Source: Clostridiales bacterium GWD2_32_19 (GTDB lineage Bacteria; Bacillota; Clostridia; Lachnospirales; UBA12420). From it: 32,534 bases of DNA. Positions 15,005 through 23,073 of the stretch are shown piece after piece (the first letter of the stretch is position 1; each line of letters opens with the position of its first letter). The DNA is taken from contig MGOU01000032.1 in the NCBI GenBank assembly GCA_001795385.1, forward strand, positions 1 to 32,534, in the 5' to 3' direction. The notes beneath the pieces were generated by a model, which did no database searches, was not told the origin of the DNA, and worked only from the letters and a program-made list of their open reading frames with translations. The position numbers were made by a program, and so were the translations under genes.

Positions 15005-15577
15005 ATGATGAGAATAGTAGTTTTTGAAGATGAAAAAGGTGTGTTCACAAATGTTTATAGAATAAATGATAATGGCGTAGTAGAAGAGATATTAAGTAAT
15101 ATTTTGACTATTGTTGGGAGGAACGGTATAATACCTTATGGAAAACAAAAATGTGAGGGAGATGGGTTTACTCCACAAGGAGAATATTCTATTGTATATA
15201 CATTTGGATATGGAGAACCATTTAATGGGAGTGAAGTAATAAAAGGTATCCCCTATCTAAAAATAAATTATGAAAATGATTATGTATGGGTCGATGATGA
15301 AAACTCAAAAAAATATAACACATTGCAGAGGTATAATCAAAAAAATGATTGGAATTCTGCTGAAGATTTATTTCATGAATTATATGAGTACACAGCGGTT
15401 ATAGATTATAATAAAGAATGCATACATGGAAATGGTTCCGCTATATTTCTACATAAATCAAGAGAAGGTAACACACCAACTGCTGGTTGCATTGCATGGC
15501 AAAGAGATGATTTGCTGAATATATTTAGAGTACTTGATAAAAACACCAGTATATGTATTTTGGGTAAGGATAGATAG
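15005..15577 (+). CDS. L,D-transpeptidase (YkuD-like) family protein
   Basis: A 190-residue protein with the catalytic segment of YkuD-type cysteine enzymes: HGNGSAIFLHKS, then TAGCIAW, giving C162 as nucleophile and H150 (or H141) as partner. The classical arginine after the cysteine is not present, as in the divergent ErfK/COG3786-type members. The first 130 residues carry 'GRNGIIPYGKQKCEGDGFTPQGEY', a feature of proteins acting on small peptidoglycan-like or keyring substrates (shown here with its key residues G38, G51, G54, P57). No signal peptide or membrane helix is seen, so it may act in the cytosol, or during sporulation in the mother cell. GGGGAAATT precedes the start; ATG at 15005 or 15008 are equivalent choices. 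Monocistronic. Confidence 0.7.
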   Translation: MMRIVVFEDEKGVFTNVYRINDNGVVEEILSNILTIVGRNGIIPYGKQKCEGDGFTPQGEYSIVYTFGYGEPFNGSEVIKGIPYLKINYENDYVWVDDENSKKYNTLQRYNQKNDWNSAEDLFHELYEYTAVIDYNKECIHGNGSAIFLHKSREGNTPTAGCIAWQRDDLLNIFRVLDKNTSICILGKDR

Positions 15578-15708
15578 GGCGTAGCAAATAGAAGTAATAA
15601 AGGGGTATATGGCACATTGGTATGAAAATAACAATTATTGAAGACAGACTATATGGTAGAGATAATAAAACGATGGAATAAGTGGAAAATAGTTTTGTAC
15701 ACATTAAA

Positions 15709-16818
15709 CTATGATAAAAGCTGTGTTTTTTTACCCCTTTTTCCTGAAATCAAAGCACTTATAAACAATAGCATTTCAAGTCCTGACTGAACAAATAGAG
15801 CAATAAACATATACGAATAAAAAGTGAAATTAAATACATCAATGTTACTATCAAAACAAGTTACACTAAGAATAAATGCAATAAGTACTGAAGGCCAAAT
15901 AAGTGGCTTGTATGTGCTTAGTCCTGTAATTTGAGCTATTCCAAGATTGAAAGCCCATATTAAATTTGCGCAAGTCATAGCTCCTGCTCCTATAGATATC
16001 ATTAGCCATAATATTTCTACACGCTCAATAACAGTACCTATATGGACTGATCTCGCAAGTTGAAAACTAGGGTTCAGCATATTTCCTGCTTGTTCTGAAC
16101 CAAAAGTACCTATAGCTAAACAAAGGCTTCCCGCTATAGTAGTAGCTCCTATACTAACTGCAATGAATTTAGCTAAAAAACCGTTTTTAGGTCGGTTACA
16201 AATAGGTATATACATACCCATAATAATACAAATACCTATAAAACTCAGTATAAATGGAATACCAGTCAAAAAGGGATAAACCCCTTCTACAAGTAGTGGT
16301 TTTAATCGGTGCAATTTTACTTCTGGGATTCCCATGAAAAGTAAAATAATCATACTTATTAAGTATATAGGACCCAAGGCTTCACATGTTCTTGCTATTA
16401 CCTCTATTCCTTTACTTACACCATAAGCTATTAAAACATATCCGAGTCCAAGAACTACTACCATAGGTGTTCTTGGCAAAAACAGATTGACAAGCAGTGC
16501 ACTGAGGGATCTCATCAAAAGAGAAGCTGTCATCAGAAAAAAAAGTGGAAACATTATGCCAACTATTCTTCCTACATATTTCCCTAAAATTGTCATGCTG
16601 TACTGTACCATGTTTTGTCCCGGAAAACGCAGTCCCATATATGCATAGACCATAGCCAGTAATAAATCTATAAACCATGCACCTATTACTGACATCCATG
16701 AATCACGACCAGCATGAGATATTAACAACCCTGGTATTTGTAGTGCAGTAAAAGAGGTTATTATACTAAAAAGCATCCAAACAAATTGATTGGTACTTAT
16801 TATACATTTTTCTTTCAT
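15709..16818 (-). CDS. gerAB: Spore germination receptor B subunit (permease-like)
   Basis: A 369-residue GerAB/GerKB-family protein with about ten membrane helices, related to APC-type amino acid permeases; in germinant receptors it is the subunit that binds the small-molecule germinant. Typical features are the opening 'IISTNQFVWMLFSIITSF', 'GRDSWMSVIGAWF' and 'LGKYVGRIVGIMFPLFFL'. The start at 16818 is set by AAAGGTGG 6 nt upstream; the longer frame to 16872 adds an unrelated tail overlapping the previous gene. Length is normal. It is the last gene of the ger operon, in the order A-C-small-B. No clear terminator was found behind it. The germinant cannot be deduced. Confidence 0.92.
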   Translation of the reverse strand: MKEKCIISTNQFVWMLFSIITSFTALQIPGLLISHAGRDSWMSVIGAWFIDLLLAMVYAYMGLRFPGQNMVQYSMTILGKYVGRIVGIMFPLFFLMTASLLMRSLSALLVNLFLPRTPMVVVLGLGYVLIAYGVSKGIEVIARTCEALGPIYLISMIILLFMGIPEVKLHRLKPLLVEGVYPFLTGIPFILSFIGICIIMGMYIPICNRPKNGFLAKFIAVSIGATTIAGSLCLAIGTFGSEQAGNMLNPSFQLARSVHIGTVIERVEILWLMISIGAGAMTCANLIWAFNLGIAQITGLSTYKPLIWPSVLIAFILSVTCFDSNIDVFNFTFYSYMFIALFVQSGLEMLLFISALISGKRGKKTQLLS

Positions 16819-16831
16819 ATTAACCACCTTT

Positions 16832-17044
16832 CTATTTGAATATAGCCTTACCATAGGGGCTAAGAAAGTCATCCATCAATGCAATAGGTCCTTTCATATC
16901 TAACGCGTTTACAATTGCTAAGAATAAAGAAATTCCTATTAAAAATCCAAAAACGCTTAGTTCTCTCCAAAGTTTATTTTTAATCATGTGCAATCCGTAA
17001 GCACAGAATATTAAAATCACTGCAAAAATTGTTATAATTAGCAA
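16832..17044 (-). CDS. Small two-helix membrane protein, ger D-subunit-like
   Basis: 70 residues from a TTG at 17044 with AGGAGAG 6 nt upstream. A longer reading from the ATG at 17098 (88 residues) overlaps the gerAC stop as TAATG but has no good ribosome site, so either is possible. Two membrane helices (about 2-20 and 30-48) are followed by a short polar tail. Some Bacillus and Clostridium germinant-receptor operons carry a fourth small two-helix gene, called the D subunit, which modulates receptor function; size, topology and location fit. Sequence alone gives no mechanism. Confidence 0.65.
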   Translation of the reverse strand: MLIITIFAVILIFCAYGLHMIKNKLWRELSVFGFLIGISLFLAIVNALDMKGPIALMDDFLSPYGKAIFK

Positions 17045-17097
17045 ATCATTCTCTCCTTTTTTCCATAATGACAAAACAATAGGATATTCAGTAACCA

Positions 17098-18315
17098 TTA
17101 TTTTCTATACTCAATGTTAGTATTTTGCTTTTCTTTGATAAGGCCTATCTGGTTAATTGTTGATTTTACATCTATATTAAGCTTAATATGTTTTAGATAC
17201 TCATAATTTTTCCTTTGTATTTTCTTAAAGTAATCTGGGTAATCACCATAAAAATAATTTCCAAACTCAAAAACATCTGAATTTAATTCTTTTGACTTAT
17301 TGAAAGCCAAATTAATTAGTTTTTTTATTTCTTTAGCTTGTAAATTTTGTATAATTTTAATAACTTCAGATTCTTCGTAATCTAAATATGCCTGACTTTC
17401 TGCTATATTTGATAATATATCTATTTTAATATTTATTTGCATTTTTCCATTGGATAAGACTGGCTTTATTTTTGAATTCATTTTTATAATTTGTAAAGAT
17501 ATATCTTTTTTATGATATTGAACTGATATATTACCTCCTTGTATATCTCCTTTAGTAAATAAAAGACCTCTACTTTCATCGTTGTCCATCCAACCTACCA
17601 GTTTACCTTTTTTAAATACTGCTGTATTTTCAATTTTTAAATTATAGGTATCATTTGCCTTTTGATATTGATTTTCAACTTCACTTCCCCCTGTAGTTAT
17701 TTCAAGATGACTAATACCAGATGTATAAGGGTCACTGCCCGTTCCCCATAAAAGATTTAAAAAATCTCCCAGAGTATTAGCAGTTAAATATGAATTTCTT
17801 AATTTATTCTCGAGTATACCATTTATTAGTTTACCGGTTTCAGTACCTGGTTCTATATTTATAGCAGTACTTAAAACTTTATTAAATTGATTTTTTTTTG
17901 CAATCAAAAGCCATGTATTACGCCTTATTCTAGGATTTCTTTCGAAATAATCAATAAATATATCTATTCCCTTTGTACTAACAAACTCTTCTGATAAAAT
18001 TATAGCCCTTGTATGAGAAAGATAATTAATGTGTTGATTTAATCCACTTATTTTCTCCATAGCTTCTGATATCGTAGGTGCTATTGCTTCATGTGCTTTT
18101 GCTGGCATTTTATTAGAACTATTGCTTCCCTCCCCAACTGAATTCTGTTTTGTACTAATAAGTTCTTCAGTTACCACTTTAATCTGTCCATCTTTTGTAG
18201 AATCGATTCCCATAACGGTTATTAGTCCCAATCGTTCAGATTCCCTTGAATCCCAACAACCTGATAGTAAAACACAGAGAATTGTTGTAGCAATGAAAAT
18301 TATAATTTTTTTCAC
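17098..18315 (-). CDS. gerAC: Spore germination receptor C subunit (lipoprotein)
   Basis: A 405-residue Ger(x)C-family lipoprotein. The signal peptide ends in a lipobox LLSGC with lipidated C20, followed by WDSRESERLGLITVMGID, the family's typical mature start. It should sit on the outer face of the spore inner membrane with the A and B subunits. Translation starts at a GTG that overlaps the gerAA stop (TAGTG), with an AAAGGTGAT site inside the gerAA end, so the two are coupled. The length is usual (about 370-410). The central part contains the family's 'ILSEEF....G' region near residue 115 and a conserved 'NIEPGTETGKLI' segment. Confidence 0.93.
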   Translation of the reverse strand: MKKIIIFIATTILCVLLSGCWDSRESERLGLITVMGIDSTKDGQIKVVTEELISTKQNSVGEGSNSSNKMPAKAHEAIAPTISEAMEKISGLNQHINYLSHTRAIILSEEFVSTKGIDIFIDYFERNPRIRRNTWLLIAKKNQFNKVLSTAINIEPGTETGKLINGILENKLRNSYLTANTLGDFLNLLWGTGSDPYTSGISHLEITTGGSEVENQYQKANDTYNLKIENTAVFKKGKLVGWMDNDESRGLLFTKGDIQGGNISVQYHKKDISLQIIKMNSKIKPVLSNGKMQINIKIDILSNIAESQAYLDYEESEVIKIIQNLQAKEIKKLINLAFNKSKELNSDVFEFGNYFYGDYPDYFKKIQRKNYEYLKHIKLNIDVKSTINQIGLIKEKQNTNIEYRK

Positions 18316-19946
18316 TATGAATCACCTTTCTTTTTGAATAGATGCCAAGTCTTACTAGAATTCATATTTTCTAGGTTACTAGTACTATTATCAGCATGAT
18401 TCCTATCAAGTCCCCACCATGGAAAACGTAGTACTGTATCTTTTAGACTTTTCGTCATTAAAGGTGCTATTGGATCCATATATGGCTTTCCAAAACTTTT
18501 CAAAGAGAAGACATGTAACAATAAAAACAATATACCTATCATAAGTCCGAATAAACCAAATGTAGCAGATATAAGCATTAATGGGAACCTAATTATCCTA
18601 ACAGTAAGTGCAGCACTAAATTGAGGCAGACAGAATGTAGAAATACCTGTTAAAGCTACTACAATTACCATTAATGGAGATGCTATATGCGCTTGTATTG
18701 CCGACTGACCTATAACTAAAGCTCCAACAATACTAACTGCTTGTCCTACTGGTCTTGGCAGACGTATACCGGCCTCATGTAAAATCTCAAATGTAATTTC
18801 CATCATAAAAGCTTCTATAAAAGCCGGAAATGGTATATCAGAACGTGATGACACAATGCTTATAAGAAAGTCTGTAGGAACCATCTCCTGGTGAAAAGTT
18901 GTAATTGCAACATAAAAAGAAGGAAGAAATAATGATACAAAAAGTGCCAGGTATCTTAAAAGCCTTATTAGACTGGAATATATATATCCATTATAATAGT
19001 CTTCAGCAGACTGCATAAGGGAAAAAAACTCACCTGGAACTATAAGTGCCATTGGAGTATTTTCAACTATAATTGCTACTCGTCCTTCTAACAAAGCAGC
19101 GGCAACAACATCTGGCCTCTCGGTATTTCGTGCCTGAGGAAATATTGAATAAGGATTATCCTGAATATACTCTTCTATATAATTTCCTTCAAGCACCCCA
19201 TCAATATGTATTCTATTAAGTCTTAATCTAACTTCATCTACAAGCCCCTCTTTACATATATCTTTCATATATGCTATACATAATTTTGTTTTACTTACAG
19301 TACCTATTTCTGATCCTTCAAACATCAAATTGGGACTGTGTAGTCTCCGTCTTATAAGCCCTATATTAACACTTAAAACTTCTACAAAAGCTTCTCTAGA
19401 GCCTCTTACTACTGGTTCTACATCAGATTCTGTTACTCTCCTGTAATCATATCCCTTGGCACTTATAATATAAACCTCATCAATTCCATCAATTAAAAGT
19501 CCAACCTCTCCAATTAGTAGCCTGCTTAAAAGATCATTAAAGTCTTCACCCCTCTTGGTCTCTCCTCTGGTGATTAAATTCCCTGCTTGAATTTGTTTTA
19601 TTATCTTACTGCCTGATTCAAGTCCAGATGTATATGCATCAAGCACAAGTGGACGTACGATGTTATCATCTATGTGATGTGTGTCAATTAGATTATCAAT
19701 ATAAATAATCGCCGCATCTCTGACATCGCTCCTACCTAATGTAATAGTTCTAATTATAAGATCAGTATTATTACCCATAATTTCTCTTGTTTTTTTTATA
19801 TTCTCAATTAGCGAACATGAGATTTTCATTTTAATTAATTCAGCGTCTTTAAAGCTTTTAGTACTGTACTGCTTAATATTTTCTTTTGGTAATAAACCAT
19901 CTATTTTATCATGTGAATCAATAAATTTTTTTATATATTTTATCAT
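18315..19946 (-). CDS. gerAA: Spore germination receptor A subunit
   Basis: A 543-residue GerA-family protein. The N-terminal soluble domain (about 1-300) contains 'CSLIENIKKTREIMGNNTDL', 'GEVGLLIDGIDEVYIIS' and 'NPYSIFPQARNTERPD'. The C-terminal half has about five to six membrane helices and the conserved 'FHQEMVPTDFLISI' and 'EAGIRLPRPVGQAVSIVG' segments. In germinant receptors the A subunit oligomerises into an ion channel. The ATG at 19946 is preferred to a GTG two codons earlier because GAGGTGG spacing suits it. It is first in the A-C-small-B operon. Upstream DNA up to 20100 shows no convincing sigma-G or sigma-F promoter by eye. Confidence 0.94.
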   Translation of the reverse strand: MIKYIKKFIDSHDKIDGLLPKENIKQYSTKSFKDAELIKMKISCSLIENIKKTREIMGNNTDLIIRTITLGRSDVRDAAIIYIDNLIDTHHIDDNIVRPLVLDAYTSGLESGSKIIKQIQAGNLITRGETKRGEDFNDLLSRLLIGEVGLLIDGIDEVYIISAKGYDYRRVTESDVEPVVRGSREAFVEVLSVNIGLIRRRLHSPNLMFEGSEIGTVSKTKLCIAYMKDICKEGLVDEVRLRLNRIHIDGVLEGNYIEEYIQDNPYSIFPQARNTERPDVVAAALLEGRVAIIVENTPMALIVPGEFFSLMQSAEDYYNGYIYSSLIRLLRYLALFVSLFLPSFYVAITTFHQEMVPTDFLISIVSSRSDIPFPAFIEAFMMEITFEILHEAGIRLPRPVGQAVSIVGALVIGQSAIQAHIASPLMVIVVALTGISTFCLPQFSAALTVRIIRFPLMLISATFGLFGLMIGILFLLLHVFSLKSFGKPYMDPIAPLMTKSLKDTVLRFPWWGLDRNHADNSTSNLENMNSSKTWHLFKKKGDS

Positions 19947-20099
19947 GTCCACCTCTATAAATTACATTAATTTCAAGTTTTACAATTTATTTATTATTAT
20001 TCCACATGGTAGTCTTAGATATGTATGTTTTATTTAAAAGAGAAGTAATAGATTAAGATAACACAAATTGAAAATAAATGTTTATAGAGATAAACAGGC

Positions 20100-20165
20100 A
20101 AAAAAAATAGAGTTGGCATGAAATATAGAAACTTGTAGGTGGTAAGTAAATTCTATTTTCATGCC
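20100..20165 (-). terminator. Intrinsic terminator of the SASP-like gene
   Basis: On the minus strand GGCATGAAAATAGAA (20151-20165) pairs with TTCTATATTTCATGCC (20115-20130), leaving one bulged base. A run of eight T residues (plus-strand A's at 20100-20107) follows about 7 nt later. It separates the small gene at 20219 from the ger operon. Confidence 0.7.
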
Positions 20166-20203
20166 TGAACATGGTAGCATACTTAATGCTGTTTATTGTT
20201 TCT

Positions 20204-20244
20204 ACTCAGGTAATTATACTAACGTCTAGTATAATTACCTGAGT
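20204..20244. repeat. Perfect 18-bp inverted repeat across a stop codon
   Basis: ACTCAGGTAATTATACTA (20204-20221) and TAGTATAATTACCTGAGT (20227-20244) are exact complements around a 5-nt loop. On the coding (minus) strand one arm encodes the last residues of the 78-residue protein and the other begins with its TAG stop. No T tract follows directly. Confidence 0.9.
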
Positions 20245-20455
20245 CCCTTGTTGATCTTATTCTGTCAGCTCCTTCAATCATTACTTTTACATGTCCACCA
20301 ATATTTTCATCATTAGCTAGTTCTACTAAATTAGTCTGTCTAGTAGATCCTATTCTGTGTTTAGCAACATTATCTACTTCAAGTGAAGCCTCTTCCTTGA
20401 ATTCATTAAATGAAATCTTTGCAGTATTTTTAGATGATCTATTATTTACACTCAT
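20219..20455 (-). CDS. Small SASP alpha/beta-like protein
   Basis: A 78-residue, Asn/Ser/Arg-rich soluble protein with an excellent AGGGGG ribosome site 7 nt before the ATG and its own terminator. Two segments echo alpha/beta-type small acid-soluble spore proteins: FNEFKEEASLEV (family form: xxxFKxExAxEVG) and NIGGHVKVMIEGADR (family form: SVGGxMVKxMIExxE). The C-terminus is extended by an Arg-rich tail. These proteins coat spore DNA and are degraded at germination, which fits the adjacent ger operon. The match is partial and the canonical GPR cleavage motif was not seen, so an unrelated sporulation protein is possible. Confidence 0.5.
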   Translation of the reverse strand: MSVNNRSSKNTAKISFNEFKEEASLEVDNVAKHRIGSTRQTNLVELANDENIGGHVKVMIEGADRIRSTRDSGNYTRR

Positions 20456-20597
20456 TTTAATTCCCCCTAAGTTTATATGGTAGTGTAAAATATCCCTTCT
20501 TATTCAATATATTTTCTTATTTAGTTTTTGATGATTAGTTTAGAATTATACAAGACTTTGTATTTAGTTTAAAATTGAAACTACAGAGAAAGGTTTA

Positions 20598-21485
20598 TTA
20601 GTTTTTTGTAATTATTTCAAGTAGTTTTTTAACTCCAAAACTTGACACGGTGTTACTCATAATAGCAATACCAATATGTCTTTTTGGTACGGTAGGAATA
20701 GTTTTAACCTCGTATAAATAACCTTCTTCAATTTCTTTTAATATAAAGTCACGAGTTGCATATCCTATCCCAAATCCAATTTTAGTGAAATCCATAACTA
20801 GATTATAGCTTACAATTTCAATTTTTGGAGTTAATTCTATATTGTTTTGTATAAGGAAGTTATCTAAAAAAGTTCTGGTATTAGATGGTTTCTTTTGAAA
20901 TATTAAAGGATATTTTTTTAATTCTTCAAGTGAAATGGTGTTAGCGGAAATATATTTATAATCTTTACCTACAACAAAACAATCTTGAATTTCTTTAAAT
21001 GGTATAATATCGATATCTTTTGTCGATTGCATGGGTAAATTTAAAACTAGCATATCTACTGTTCCATTTCTCAAAAGTTGTAGTAAATCTTTAGTTAAAT
21101 GATTAGTTATTTCAATATCAATGTTAGGGTAGAGTTTATGAAAATTCTCTATGTACGGAAGTAGTACATGTCTTGTAACAGTTGCACTTGCACCTATTTT
21201 TATATTCCCTATTTCTAAATTCTTTAGCTGAGAAAATTTATTCTCTGCATTATTAAATAATTCTACGCCTTGTTTAATATAAGAATAAAATACTTTTCCT
21301 TCCTCAGTCAATGTTACACCTTGTTTTGTTCTTATAAATAGGGGTCCGCCTAATTGTGACTCGAGTTTTTTTATTGATTGGGAAACAGCTGGTTGGGATA
21401 TAAATAGTTCTTTAGCTGCCCTTGAGATATTGCCATTTTGAGTAACAATATAAAATATGTAATAAAGTTCAAAATTAATATTCAT
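20598..21485 (-). CDS. LysR-family transcriptional regulator
   Basis: A 295-residue LysR-type regulator. The winged helix-turn-helix lies at residues 1-60 (SRAAKELFISQPAVSQSIKK is the recognition region) and the effector-binding domain at about 90-290, with the usual 'IGASATVTRHVLLPYIENF' and 'VDMLVLNLP' strands. The start at 21485 is set by AAGGTGGTG 9 nt upstream and by the family's first residues (NINFELYYIFYIV); the longer frame is spurious. It is divergent from the DUF2099 gene with about 110 nt between starts and a dyad near the centre, the classical layout of a regulator controlling its neighbour. Its closest relatives may be CysB/CysL-like, but the ligand cannot be deduced. Confidence 0.93.
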   Translation of the reverse strand: MNINFELYYIFYIVTQNGNISRAAKELFISQPAVSQSIKKLESQLGGPLFIRTKQGVTLTEEGKVFYSYIKQGVELFNNAENKFSQLKNLEIGNIKIGASATVTRHVLLPYIENFHKLYPNIDIEITNHLTKDLLQLLRNGTVDMLVLNLPMQSTKDIDIIPFKEIQDCFVVGKDYKYISANTISLEELKKYPLIFQKKPSNTRTFLDNFLIQNNIELTPKIEIVSYNLVMDFTKIGFGIGYATRDFILKEIEEGYLYEVKTIPTVPKRHIGIAIMSNTVSSFGVKKLLEIITKN

Positions 21486-21533
21486 ATTATATAACACCAC
21501 CTTATGATTAACATAACTTATATATATTATACT

Positions 21534-21552
21534 TATATCATGTTTTGATATA
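21534..21552. promoter_or_regulatory. Dyad in the LysR/DUF2099 intergenic region
   Basis: TATATCA (21534-21540), a 5-nt spacer and TGATATA (21546-21552) form a symmetric 7-5-7 palindrome roughly midway between the divergent starts. The size and the A/T-rich arms are compatible with a LysR site (T-N11-A type). The surrounding region is AT-rich, so chance symmetry is possible. Confidence 0.5.
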
Positions 21553-21597
21553 TAATACAAGTACAAACAAAAAATTATATAATAGGAGATGGTTATT

Positions 21598-22920
21598 ATG
21601 AACTTAAGGGAAGAAATAGCTAAAGATTTAATAAGTGAAGGTAAGTATTCAAATGGGGATGTAACTTTTGAAGTAGATGAAAATGGTGTTAGAATGATTT
21701 TTTATAAAAAAGAAAATTTACCTACAAATTTACTTACAGGTTTGTCTGAAGATGAACTATCTAGATTTAATCCATCTGAAATAAATGTAAATGGTTTTAT
21801 TTCAGATGATATAGAGATAGTAAATGATGATAAGAGGCTGTTTTCTTTAAAGAGTAAAGGAAATATTGAGAAATGTGTTGATGATTTGTTAAAATGTTGC
21901 TATAAAGTACAGACGGTATATGATAAAGAAGCTAGTCATATTACTAGGATGTTTGGAAGTTATATATTAATTTCAAAAAAGGATGATGAACTTAAAGCTA
22001 TATATTCAACGCCACCACCTATTAAATATTGTCCATTAATGTTTAATTTGTTAAAGGAAATAGGGGGTAATGTAGCCGAAAAATTGCTAATGTCACTTAA
22101 AGATGGTAGACAAGAGGATTCTCAAAAAAATATGATAGATTTAATAAATAATGTTGTGATAAAAGGTGGAGGGTTTGATGATAATAGACCGCTCAACTCA
22201 TGTGAGAGAAATGTTGCATTTGGAGCATCTGAAATAATGTCAGATGCAATGGAAAGAGGAAAAATCGATGCTGCTGTCATTGTATCAAACAATCTAGGGA
22301 CAGTTATAACAACAAGTCCAGTAACAACTCAAGGTGTTGTGAAAAGGATGTCAGGTTTGTTCTATACTACTCCAAGTCCTGAACTAGTGGAAGAAGCTTT
22401 TAAGGAAGGAGTAATACCTGTATTTCCTTTTACAGGAAAGATTGATCAAGTAGAAGGGGTTAAGCAAGCAATAAAAATGGGATATAAAAATATTTCTGTG
22501 TCGGTTGCTGCAAATGACAATAAATACTTAAAACAAATATCAGAGCTTGAACAGGGAGATGTAAAAATCCATAAATTTGGCTTATGCGCAACAGGAATAA
22601 ACAATGAAACGGCAGAGATTATGGGTGAAAATGCAGATATAGTTTGGTCTTGTGCATCTAAACTAGTAAGAGAAATAATAGCACCTAAAGCAATGGCCCA
22701 AGTAGGTATAAAAATCCCAGTATATATATTAACTAAAAACGGATGGAAGCTTGTAAAACCTAGAATTAATCAAATAGACGAGTGTCTTAATTTAGATAAA
22801 ATTAACTTGAATACAGGAGATGATATGCCGATAATATATAATAAAAATGATGGACTTGAAATGATGAAATTTGAAGAACTTGATAAGAGTTGTATCGATT
22901 GTCCTAGACCATGTATTTAA
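21598..22920 (+). CDS. DUF2099 family protein (methanogenesis marker 8-like)
   Basis: 440 residues from the ATG at 21598, 9 nt after AGGAG; an ATG at 21589 overlaps that site. I recognise the DUF2099 / methanogenesis marker protein 8 family by the core (about 200-390): CERNVAFGASEIMSDAM, 'VIVSNNLGTVITTSP', 'GRMSGLFYTTPSP'-like (here KRMSGLFYTTPSP), FTGKIDQVEGVKQAIKMGY, and ADIVWSCASKLVREI. About 190 N-terminal residues precede it. The last residues carry CIDCPRPC (C432, C435, C439), which could bind a metal or Fe-S cluster. The family is best known from methanogens, with homologues in anaerobic bacteria; its biochemical role is not known to me. It is probably controlled by the divergent LysR gene. 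A terminator follows directly. Confidence 0.78.
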   Translation: MNLREEIAKDLISEGKYSNGDVTFEVDENGVRMIFYKKENLPTNLLTGLSEDELSRFNPSEINVNGFISDDIEIVNDDKRLFSLKSKGNIEKCVDDLLKCCYKVQTVYDKEASHITRMFGSYILISKKDDELKAIYSTPPPIKYCPLMFNLLKEIGGNVAEKLLMSLKDGRQEDSQKNMIDLINNVVIKGGGFDDNRPLNSCERNVAFGASEIMSDAMERGKIDAAVIVSNNLGTVITTSPVTTQGVVKRMSGLFYTTPSPELVEEAFKEGVIPVFPFTGKIDQVEGVKQAIKMGYKNISVSVAANDNKYLKQISELEQGDVKIHKFGLCATGINNETAEIMGENADIVWSCASKLVREIIAPKAMAQVGIKIPVYILTKNGWKLVKPRINQIDECLNLDKINLNTGDDMPIIYNKNDGLEMMKFEELDKSCIDCPRPCI

Positions 22921-22929
22921 AAAGATTAA

Positions 22930-22959
22930 AAACAGGCATTAAAAAAATGCTTGTTTTTT
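22930..22959 (+). terminator. Intrinsic terminator after the DUF2099 gene
   Basis: AAACAGGCATT (22930-22940) pairs with AATGCTTGTTT (22946-22956), one G-U, and the T run extends to 22959. It lies 10 nt past the stop codon. Confidence 0.8.
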
Positions 22960-23073
22960 ATTGTATAATAGTGTAAAATTGGAAATATAAATGTAGGAAA
23001 ATGTTGGGTATACCTTTCTCTTACAGTGAGATGAGTAAAGAACGGGAAATGAAATGAAAAAGGGGGAATATGA

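Noticed and set aside
19947-20100. Sigma-G or sigma-F promoter for the ger operon
   Set aside because: CATACATA and CATATCTA were considered, but neither fits CATNHTA with a -35 match at the right spacing.
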